Shown: one piece after another, positions 1 through 6,800 of the stretch
Layout: the number at the start of each line of letters is the position of its first letter
How positions within the stretch are numbered: position 1 is the stretch's first letter
Assembly (NCBI GenBank): GCA_029881775.1
Contig: JAOULY010000004.1
Location: 1-19,627 of the forward strand
From: Gammaproteobacteria bacterium
Lineage (GTDB): Bacteria; Pseudomonadota; Gammaproteobacteria; UBA9214
Reading direction: 5' to 3'
DNA: 19,627 bases
Translations under genes and position numbers: made by a program
Notes under the pieces: generated by a model
Databases searched by the model: none
The model's input: the letters and a program-made list of their open reading frames with translations, nothing else
What the model was told of the DNA's origin: nothing

Positions 1-375
1 CAGGATGCCGAGCAGGGGCGAGATAACCAGCAGGGGCAGGCCGGTCACCAGCCAGTGGGCGATGACCTTGGCCAGCACCAGCACCGATACCGGGTGCGAA
101 CTCATCAGGTACTGTTCCAGCGTGCCGTCCTCGAAATCGGACCTGAACACACTGTCGAGCGACAGCATGGCTGCCAGCAGGGCGGCCACCCAGATAATGC
201 CGGGTGCCACCGCCTGCAACAGGTTGGGGTTGGCACCGATGCCGAGCGGAAACAGGCTGGTGACAAGAATGAAAAACAGCAGCGGGTTCGCCATCTCGGC
301 ACGCCGCCGGGCAGCCAGTAGCAGGTCGCGCCTGATCAGCACGGTAAAGGCGCGTGACAGTGAATCAGTGCTCAT
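1..375 (-). CDS. ccmB: Haem exporter protein CcmB (partial, C-terminus beyond window)
   Basis: This is the membrane subunit of the CcmABCD ABC complex, which drives release of haem-loaded CcmE during cytochrome c maturation. The first 125 residues are present; the family is usually about 220. Reading the complement from the ATG at 375 gives an N-terminus MSTDSLSRAFTVLIRRDLLL, followed by hydrophobic segments and a motif around DSVFRSDFEDGTLEQ that is typical of CcmB. The start overlaps the ccmA stop by four bases (ATGA), so translation is probably coupled. The family call is firm from the motif and from its place after ccmA; the 3' end is simply cut off at the left edge. Its presence fits the multihaem cytochrome encoded further right. 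Confidence 0.93.
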   Translation of the reverse strand, partial: MSTDSLSRAFTVLIRRDLLLAARRRAEMANPLLFFILVTSLFPLGIGANPNLLQAVAPGIIWVAALLAAMLSLDSVFRSDFEDGTLEQYLMSSHPVSVLVLAKVIAHWLVTGLPLLVISPLLGIL

Positions 376-1010
376 GATGACAGGTTGATGCGCTGAACCC
401 GGCTGTGGTCCAGGTTGACGGTGTGGTGAGAGGTCACTGCGAGCATGCCGCCCTGTGCCGTGTGCCGGTCGAGCAATGCCTCGACAATCCGGATGCCGTC
501 GACATCCAGTGATGTGAACGGCTCGTCGAGTATCCACAGTACCGTGTCCGTGACCAGTAACCGCGCCAGCGCCAGCCGGCGTTGCTGTCCGGCGGACAGG
601 TTGCGGGTGGGGACATCCTCGAAACCCTGCAGGTCGACTTGCTCCAGCGCTACCTGCAGCGGCGTGTCATTGGCCTTGCCGAGTGCGCGGGCCATGGCGA
701 GATTCTCGAACGGCGTCAGGTCAAGTTTGTTGCCGTCGCGGTGGCCGACATAGGCCATGTGCTGATGGTAATCCGGGCCAAGCCGGCCGATGTCGGTACC
801 ATCCCAGGTGATACTGCCTTCATCCGGCAGGCGAATGCCGCACAAAATGCGCAGCAGCGATGTCTTGCCGCTGCCGTTGCGCCCCTCCAGCAACAGTACC
901 TGGCCGGGGTGCAGCGTGAAATCCAGTTGGCTGAACAGGGTACGGTCATCGCGGATGCATTCCAGTCCATTGGCGTGCAGGCTGGCAGTTTTATTGTTGA
1001 TTTCAGTCAC
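372..1010 (-). CDS. ccmA: Haem exporter ATP-binding protein CcmA
   Basis: This is the cytoplasmic ATPase of the Ccm complex, powering haem handover in system I cytochrome c biogenesis. The 212 residues match the usual family length. Visible ABC-ATPase motifs are Walker A (GRNGSGKTS, residues 43-51), the signature LSAGQ (138-142), Walker B (LWILDEP, 158-164) and a switch histidine in the TSHH stretch near the C-terminus. It overlaps ccmB by four bases. It is the first gene of the minus-strand ccm cluster in the window, so the operon promoter should lie in the gap to its right. No frameshift or missing catalytic residue is seen. Short ABC ATPases could be something else, but the direct ccmB overlap makes the assignment secure. 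Confidence 0.95.
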   Translation of the reverse strand: MTEINNKTASLHANGLECIRDDRTLFSQLDFTLHPGQVLLLEGRNGSGKTSLLRILCGIRLPDEGSITWDGTDIGRLGPDYHQHMAYVGHRDGNKLDLTPFENLAMARALGKANDTPLQVALEQVDLQGFEDVPTRNLSAGQQRRLALARLLVTDTVLWILDEPFTSLDVDGIRIVEALLDRHTAQGGMLAVTSHHTVNLDHSRVQRINLSS

Positions 1011-1119
1011 GACGAATAAATTAATTTCGGCCTAAATGGCGAGATATATGATTGAAAAATTACCCGTTGGTCAGTAACCGTGCGGTGACCGGCAACAGCC
1101 CGCTGACATGATAAATGAA

Positions 1120-1138
1120 ATCAGCAATGATTGCTGAT
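1120..1138. promoter_or_regulatory. 19-bp perfect inverted repeat, candidate operator
   Basis: The arms ATCAGCAAT and ATTGCTGAT (9 bp each) are separated by one base. The centre is too tight for an RNA hairpin terminator and there is no T-run, so a binding site for a dimeric protein is more likely. It lies about 110 bp upstream of ccmA on its transcriptional side. The binding protein is unknown. Confidence 0.45.
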
Positions 1139-1171
1139 ACAAAAGCTTAACGCCATTTCAGAGGGTTATAC

Positions 1172-1188
1172 CTGTGACATAGTCACAG
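1172..1188. promoter_or_regulatory. 17-bp inverted repeat CTGTGAC-N3-GTCACAG, candidate operator
   Basis: This is a perfect inverted repeat with 7-bp arms around ATA. It resembles a CRP site (TGTGA-N6-TCACA), but the spacer between the TGTGA and TCACA cores is five rather than six bases, so a standard CRP site is doubtful. It lies about 160 bp upstream of ccmA and 340 bp upstream of the activator gene. It could serve either. Confidence 0.4.
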
Positions 1189-1260
1189 TCTGGCAATCCT
1201 GGCTGCCCTGATGGCCGGGGAGAGGGGATGGAATATCGAGCAGATATTTTTTCCTTGATC

Positions 1261-1317
1261 TCCGGCCCCTCGCTTCGCTCGCCCCAACCCTCCCTCTGCG
1301 GGGGGGGGTGGGGGTTA
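1261..1317. repeat. G-rich imperfect hairpin repeat (REP-like)
   Basis: A GC-rich element has the sequence CCCCAACCCTCCC (1282-1294), a short loop, then nine G, a T and five G followed by TT (1300-1316), so it can fold on itself. It is preceded by CGCTTCGCTCG. Elements built of CCCCAACCCTCCC-like arms are commonly dispersed in intergenic regions of gammaproteobacterial genomes. Only one copy is in this window, so its repeat nature is inferred. Confidence 0.35.
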
Positions 1318-1413
1318 GCAGGGCAGCGGTGCCATTAGAGGACCACCGGCATGCCGTTTGGGTGTTATTTCAGATATTCATTGATGATCAGGTGTATGGA
1401 TGTGCGCAGTTGT

Positions 1414-1427
1414 TTGATTGATATCAA
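1414..1427. promoter_or_regulatory. FNR/Anr-type box, perfect match
   Basis: TTGAT-TGAT-ATCAA matches all ten conserved positions of the FNR-family consensus TTGAT-N4-ATCAA. It is centred about 104 bp upstream of the start codon of the sigma-54 activator gene at 1525. The spacing to the start fits control of that gene by oxygen or nitric oxide through an FNR, Anr or Dnr homologue. No clear -10 box is seen at the ideal 41.5-bp offset, so the mode of action is open. Confidence 0.6.
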
Positions 1428-1524
1428 TGACACGTCAAATATGTCAGTTCAGACTGTTGCGGAGGAATCTGGCTGACATTTTTGTCATAAAACCTGCAAA
1501 AATTGGGGCGTCCCGGGGCATGAT

Positions 1525-2928
1525 ATGGCACAAAACAACAAAAAAGCATCCACAATTGATTTGCAGTCACTGGTTGATAGTCACGAAAAACCCTATGTGG
1601 TAATCGATCGTGATTACCGTGTCCTGGCGGCGAACAAGGCCTACGAACAGGTCTATGGCAGGGCCCGCGAATGGGCGATCGGCAAAACCTGTTTTCAGGT
1701 CAGTCATGGTAATGACAAGCCTTGCAGCGAAATGGGAGAGGATTGTCCTCACCAACAGGTGTTCAGTTCAGGCGATCCGTATTCCTGCCTGCATATTCAC
1801 TATGATTCGGAACACCGCATGCACCAGGTACGTGTGACCGCGCATCCCCTGTCGGGCCCGGATGGATTGCTTTATATGGGCGAGACGGTTGAGGAGCTGT
1901 CGGCGCGGGTGGACTGCAGCAATGCTGAAGACCGGATGGTCGGTCAGAGCAAACCATTTCTCGCCTACATGGAACAGCTGAAACTCGCTGCTGACTCGGA
2001 TGCCACGGTGCTGCTGCAGGGTGAGACCGGCACCGGCAAGGAACTCGGTGCCAAGTTCATACACGATCAGTCTGTACGCAAGGCGTCTCCATTCATGGTG
2101 GTTGACTGTACTGTGCTGACTGAGTCGTTATTCGAGTCCGAGGTGTTCGGGCATGTGCGGGGCGCCTTTACCGGCAGCATGGGAGAGAAGGCCGGTTTGT
2201 TCGAGCAGGCTGAAGGCGGCACGCTGTGCCTTGACGAGATTGGTGAATTGCCAATGCAGTTGCAGGCCAAGCTGTTACGTGTACTGGAAACCGGACAGTA
2301 CCGCCGGGTTGGCGGCCATAAAACGCTCAAGTCGGACGTGCGTATTATCTGCTCAACCAATCGACATCTATGGGAACGGGTACTGGCCGGGAAATTTCGC
2401 GAGGACCTCTATTACCGGATCGCCTGCCTGAACATCCGTGTACCGAACCTGCGCGAGCGCCTGGACGATATTCCTCTGCTGACGGAAAACCTGCTTGAAT
2501 GTGCGGGCAGGGCCATGCAACGCAGTTACCACCTGACAGATGATGCAGTGCAGGCACTTGTTGGTTACCACTATCCGGGCAATATACGTGAATTACGTAA
2601 TATTCTGAGTGTCGCGGCCACCCATTGCAGCAATGGAACGATTAATACAGACAATATCCGGCAGGTGATATCCCAGTTAACCGTGGCGCGTGTGCGTAAT
2701 ATGGATGCTGAAGATGAAGTGGCCGGCGCCGGGATACGGGCATCTGCACGGCGCCCGGAAAAACCTGCAGCACAGGGGCTAAGCTCGTTGCAGGCGGTCG
2801 AGGCCCGTCATATCAACGCATTGCTTGCCCGTTGCGAGGGTAACCGCAAGCGGGTGGCGGCGGAACTTGGCGTAAGTGAGCGCACCCTTTACCGGAAACT
2901 TAAACGCTATGCACTGAACGGGGTGTGA
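1525..2928 (+). CDS. Sigma-54-dependent transcriptional activator with cysteine-bearing PAS sensor
   Basis: This 467-residue enhancer-binding protein remodels sigma-54 RNA polymerase using ATP. The order is a PAS sensor (about 20-125), an AAA+ domain (about 138-370) and a Fis-type helix-turn-helix (about 425-463). AAA+ motifs are Walker A GETGTGKE (166-173), a sigma-54 contact loop reading GAFTGS (213-218; the usual last residue is Ala), Walker B GGTLCLDE (231-238) and FREDLYYRI (291-299). There is no receiver domain, so input must come through PAS, which carries C56, H61, C67 and C74, a possible metal or redox site. The ATG at 1525 is the only good start after an upstream in-frame stop, with a weak GGGG in front. 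The gene ends 29 bases from the convergent TlpA-like gene and lies about 0.8 kb before a sigma-54 promoter at 3718, its likely target. An FNR box lies upstream. Confidence 0.93.
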   Translation: MAQNNKKASTIDLQSLVDSHEKPYVVIDRDYRVLAANKAYEQVYGRAREWAIGKTCFQVSHGNDKPCSEMGEDCPHQQVFSSGDPYSCLHIHYDSEHRMHQVRVTAHPLSGPDGLLYMGETVEELSARVDCSNAEDRMVGQSKPFLAYMEQLKLAADSDATVLLQGETGTGKELGAKFIHDQSVRKASPFMVVDCTVLTESLFESEVFGHVRGAFTGSMGEKAGLFEQAEGGTLCLDEIGELPMQLQAKLLRVLETGQYRRVGGHKTLKSDVRIICSTNRHLWERVLAGKFREDLYYRIACLNIRVPNLRERLDDIPLLTENLLECAGRAMQRSYHLTDDAVQALVGYHYPGNIRELRNILSVAATHCSNGTINTDNIRQVISQLTVARVRNMDAEDEVAGAGIRASARRPEKPAAQGLSSLQAVEARHINALLARCEGNRKRVAAELGVSERTLYRKLKRYALNGV

Positions 2929-2931
2929 GGA

Positions 2932-2957
2932 TTGTCCTGATTGTTGGTGCAGGACAG
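2932..2957. terminator. Hairpin between convergent activator and TlpA-like genes
   Basis: TGTCCTG (2933-2939) and CAGGACA (2950-2956) form a 7-bp stem with a 10-base loop in the 29-base gap between the two convergent genes. There is no strong T-run on either side, so it may be a weak bidirectional terminator only. Confidence 0.35.
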
Positions 2958-3560
2958 TCACTGTGCGTCTGCCAGGGGCTGTGAATCGCCTGGTTCCAGA
3001 AGGGCCTGGATGAGTTGTTTGACTTCCGCACTCTCCCACGCGGGCGTCCCGTACGCCACGTAGCGGATACGACCGGTTTTATCGATCAGATAACTGGTTG
3101 GATACATGCTCACATGCCAGTCCTGTGCGGCGATGCCTGCCTTGTCGAGCAATACAGTGAAATTCACATTAACGAGTTGCTGGAATCGCCAGGCTTTCTC
3201 GCGGGTTTCCTTCACATTGACGGCAAGAATGGTAAACGTCGTGCCGGGAAAAGTATCTTTCAGGCGTTGCATGGCGGGCATTTCGACCAGGCAGGGCGGG
3301 CACCACGTGGCCCAGAAATTCAGTAGCACCACCTGTCCGCGATAATCTGCCAGCGAGTGTGTTTTGCCGCCAAGATCCGCGAGTTCCAGCGATGGAGCAG
3401 GGCCGACGTCCGGATAGTCTTCCAGTTCACCGGCAAATGCCGGTATTGCCAGCCCGAATAGCGTAGCGAGCAGCAAACCCGAAATTTTCCGCCGGCCACG
3501 GTTGATGGCAGGTGTCAGCTGTGACAAATGCGGTTTCGGTAAGTGGTGAATATCATGCAT
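2958..3560 (-). CDS. TlpA-like periplasmic thiol-disulfide oxidoreductase
   Basis: This is an exported thioredoxin-fold protein of about 200 residues. The fold is shown by the stretch VVLLNFWATWCPPCLVEMPAM, with the WCPPC redox pair, and by the later cis-proline strand (MYPTSYLID). The N-terminus carries basic residues (RGRRK), a hydrophobic run and AFAG, a good signal peptide with cleavage near AFA. The ATG at 3560 was chosen because it gives this signal peptide a sensible lead. The frame stays open up to an ATG at 3656, but the extra 32 residues look non-protein-like; neither start has a strong ribosome binding site. Members of this family reduce periplasmic thiols, including CXXCH cysteines before haem attachment. 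Its place beside ccm genes and back-to-back with a nine-haem cytochrome supports that role, though the substrate is inferred. Confidence 0.9.
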   Translation of the reverse strand: MHDIHHLPKPHLSQLTPAINRGRRKISGLLLATLFGLAIPAFAGELEDYPDVGPAPSLELADLGGKTHSLADYRGQVVLLNFWATWCPPCLVEMPAMQRLKDTFPGTTFTILAVNVKETREKAWRFQQLVNVNFTVLLDKAGIAAQDWHVSMYPTSYLIDKTGRIRYVAYGTPAWESAEVKQLIQALLEPGDSQPLADAQ

Positions 3561-3597
3561 AGGTAATAGTGTATCGTGAAAATGCACATTCATAACC

Positions 3598-3673
3598 GAC
3601 AATACTGACAGGCGGCGACTGACATAATTGTCTGTTACATGACAAAGCTGATGCATCTCTGAACGGACAATAG
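3598..3673. promoter_or_regulatory. Cluster of GACA/TGTC motifs, candidate enhancer for the sigma-54 promoter
   Basis: Within 76 bases there are GACAATA at 3598-3604 and again at 3666-3672, CTGACA at 3605 and 3619, TGTC at 3629-3632 and TGACA at 3640-3644. Some face each other (GACA-N4-TGTC at 3621-3632). The cluster lies 45-120 bp upstream of the -24 element, where activator hexamers normally bind. It is the most likely binding region for the activator encoded at 1525-2928, but no known consensus was matched. Confidence 0.4.
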
Positions 3674-3717
3674 CGCCGGCCCTGATATGAAACAGGAACT
3701 TGTAATCAAGCCCGGCA

Positions 3718-3733
3718 TGGCTTGGATATTGCT
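3718..3733 (+). promoter_or_regulatory. Sigma-54 (-24/-12) promoter of the multihaem cytochrome
   Basis: TGGCTTGGATATTGCT fits the sigma-54 consensus TGGCACG-N4-TTGCW at all but two positions. The invariant GG (3719-3720) and GC (3731-3732) are exactly ten bases apart. Transcription would begin near 3744, giving a leader of about 100 bases before the ATG at 3847. The neighbouring gene encodes a sigma-54 activator, which strengthens the call. Confidence 0.75.
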
Positions 3734-3846
3734 AGATTCAATTTATAGTTTTGTTGCTGCACAAATATAGAATCTTCGACCCGGTTCCTGCGGGGGACGC
3801 AATAATCAAGGGAGCGGGTCGCACTCATAATCCGGGAGGAGTGACC

Positions 3847-6800
3847 ATGTATCCGATTTCACCTGCAAAAATTGCGCGCAAGGCAAGGGCCTTGCTGGCA
3901 TGTGCCGGCGCTGTACTGGTATTGACAGCAGGTTCAGCACTGGCTGGCCACGGCGGTGGACTGCATATCGATTCAGCCAGTTGGGACGGATCCACGCTGA
4001 CTGCCGACGGGGGTGCTGACAAACCCAAGCGGGGGGGTGGGCCGGTCGAGTTGTTTGATGTGGCGACCAGTACTTCACTCGGGCTTGCGAATCTGCAGAC
4101 CAGCGGTAGCTGGAGTTACTCCGGCAATACCTGTGCTGACAACATCTACGCAATCCAGGATAACGTGCAGACCCCGCCGTTCCCGGTCTCCGGTCAGGGC
4201 TGTGGCGGCGGGAGTGGATTCCCGAACCAGACCGACTTCAAGATCCTGATGAACTACGAACTGGGTATGCACTGCACCGGGTTCGAGTTTGCCTATTGCT
4301 GTGTGCTGCCGGTGTACAACTCTATCCTGGCGCAGGTGGTCAAGCCGGCGGGCGCCACAGAAAATGAACACCCGCGTCTCCTGGAGGGTGACCCGAACGC
4401 CGGCATCACCAGCGGCAATAACCCGGATGTACTGGGTCGCGAGATTGTGTTGCGCGACATGGAACTGGACGGTAACGGCAACTTCAAGAAATATGTGCTG
4501 CGCTACTGGCATGATGCGCAGCCGCGCAACGACGGTCGCGGCAAGCATCAGAGCACTACACTGATCAGTAATGTTGAAGGCAACTCGCTGCTGGCGTGGA
4601 ACACGGTGGCCGATGCCGCCGACCTGAACCCGGATGGTTCTTTCAAGCTATCGGGCAGGGATGGCAACCCGCTGTACAACGGTGCACGTGACGTGGTGCT
4701 GGGCAACGGCGCCTACGACGACGTCGGTGGCACCTTCGGCGTACCGATCGATAACTACCAGAATGTGGTGTGGAACCACCTGTATATCTACGAGGTGAGT
4801 GCCCACGGTGTTGAGGGTGCCGGGGGTATCCCGGGCGGCGACCGGCCGGAAGCGGACAAGCTACGGCTGGGTCTGCATGTCGACTACCCGACCAACTTCG
4901 GTCCGGCGGGTCATAACATGGAAGGTCTGCTGACCTACTCGGGCGATGCCGGCACGGTGGTATACACACAGATGAAGGTGCTGGAAGACCTGCCGATCAT
5001 GCTGACCTCGCCGCGCATCTGGGAGGCGCTGGGTCTGCCGCTGACGCCATTCGAGGACACCATCGACTTCTTCAGTAACCCGGGGCTGGTGGATGAGGAC
5101 TCGGTGCGTCCTTATGTGGCAATGAAGGCACAGATGTACAACTACGACCCGAATGCCGCAGACGGCATGGGTGCAGCCGTGCTGGACAGTTCCGGCAACG
5201 AGGTGATCGGCTTCGGTACGGCACCGATCGACATACCGAACTGCGAGCGCTGTCACTCGGCCCCCCCGGAGAAGGCACCGGGCGTACCGAACGTGAACAG
5301 CCCGAACGACAACCCGGCGGACTGGGCACTGGTACAGCAGGAGATGAACTTCTGGCTGGCCTACTACCCGAGCATGCAGACGGGTTCTGACTGGTATGCA
5401 CGACTCAAGGGCGCGGCGGTCAGTATCCTGGCGCGCCACGACAGTGAACACGGTACCGGTTTCCTGGACAACTACCCGGGTGTCACCTGTGCCAAAGGTC
5501 TGGGCGATTGTGATGGCGGACCGCTGAAGGTCTCGCGAGGCAATCCCGGTGCCGGTTCTGCACCGTTTGCGCTGGCGCAGAACACCCGTGCCGGTCACGA
5601 GAGCGTGATCTGCCAGAAGTGCCATGCGGATAATGTGATTGCCGTGGTCAAGTCGGCCAGTTGCGGACCGGGCAGTATTACTTGCGCGGACGGTGACCTT
5701 ATTCCGCCGTTGACAGAGGCGATCCATTACAACCACCGCAACGTGACCGAGGGCGGCACGATCGTCTTTAACGACAACGAAGGCCGTGACGGCGGTTGCC
5801 AGGGTTGTCACCCGGCGCACCGTTCGGACGGCGATATGAGCGGTTACCCGATCACGCTGGACGGCGACAATTTCTATGCCGGCCTCGATAATCGTGATGC
5901 CAACGGTGGCTGCTTCGTCGGCCGTGACGTGCACTCCAACCCGATGAAGGACGTGGACGGAGCGGAGACGCCGGCGCACCTGAACCCGGTGGGTCAGTGG
6001 CTGGCAGATAACGTGGCCAACGACGGCAAGGGTATCTGGTGTACGAACTGTCACCAGCAGTTGGGTCAGGAGATGTGGAAGGCCGAGAACGTGGCTGACC
6101 TCGTGAATGCTCGACCGGGTGATCCGGGGCATGTGCGTGAACCGGTTGCCGGTCATCCGAACGGCGGTACGCTGGCCGATGTGGCGCTGGCGATCGGCAC
6201 CACCGAGGCGCAGGCCATTTCCTGGCTGGACCCGAAGACCACCAACCCGGTGGACGAGACCCATGCGATCTGGGCACCGGATCCGGGTCTGTGCAACTAC
6301 GTGGCGGGTTATTTCGGCGTGATACCGGTGGATCCGGCGCATGACGGCAACGTCGCCACGGTGGAGGTCAACGTCAACAGTGCAGCGGCCTGCTCGACCG
6401 GCGGCGGCACCGGCCTGATTGACTGCGGCGTGGCGTACCCGGGTGCCCCGGCGTTCCATATCTGCGGTTCGACCGATACGGACGGTGACTTCAACGTCAG
6501 CCTGCTGGACTTCTGCACCACGCCGGACTGCGTGACGGCTGCGCAGGCAACCCTGCCGGGCGGATCGGTGGCGGTACCGGTACCGTTCTCGGCGGCGACC
6601 GACGGACGTGATCACTGGCTGTCGCCGGGTGAGCCGCACTGTGCGGACTGCCACAAGGCGCCGTATGTTGAGCAAAGCGGTAACATCAATGCGTTCCCGC
6701 CGTTCAACTACCCGCGCAAGGCTTCGCTGATGCGTTACTCGCGTGGTCACCAGGACATCACCTGCCAGGGCTGTCACGAGTCGATCCACGGCCTGTACCC

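Larger units (their letters stand above)
1011..1524. other. Intergenic control region between ccmA and the sigma-54 activator gene
   Basis: No convincing gene is seen in these 514 bases. The stretch holds two perfect inverted repeats (1120-1138 and 1172-1188), a G-rich hairpin repeat (about 1261-1317) and an FNR-type box (1414-1427), each listed separately. It should contain the leftward ccm promoter and the rightward promoter of the activator gene. I could not pick a clear sigma-70 -35/-10 pair for either. An open frame starting at 1418 that overlaps the activator start has no ribosome binding site or recognisable protein character. Confidence 0.6.

Noticed and set aside
1172..1188. Standard CRP site
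   Set aside because: The TGTGA and TCACA cores are separated by five bases, while CRP needs six; kept only as an unassigned inverted repeat.
1192..1207. TGGCAATCCTGGCTGC as a second sigma-54 promoter
   Set aside because: The spacing between GG and GC is eleven bases instead of ten, and the -12 element is poor.
1418..1603. 61-codon frame overlapping the activator start
   Set aside because: It has no ribosome binding site or recognisable motif, and it overlaps the PAS coding region in another frame.
3619..3650. TGTCA-type repeats near the TlpA start as PHO boxes
   Set aside because: The units are not arranged as 7-base direct repeats with 4-base spacers, and the neighbouring genes are redox genes.
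3751..3846. Longer cytochrome start at 3751
   Set aside because: It would begin a few bases from the predicted sigma-54 transcript start, lacks a binding site and would bury the signal peptide 32 residues in. The ATG at 3847 has a strong GGAGGA.
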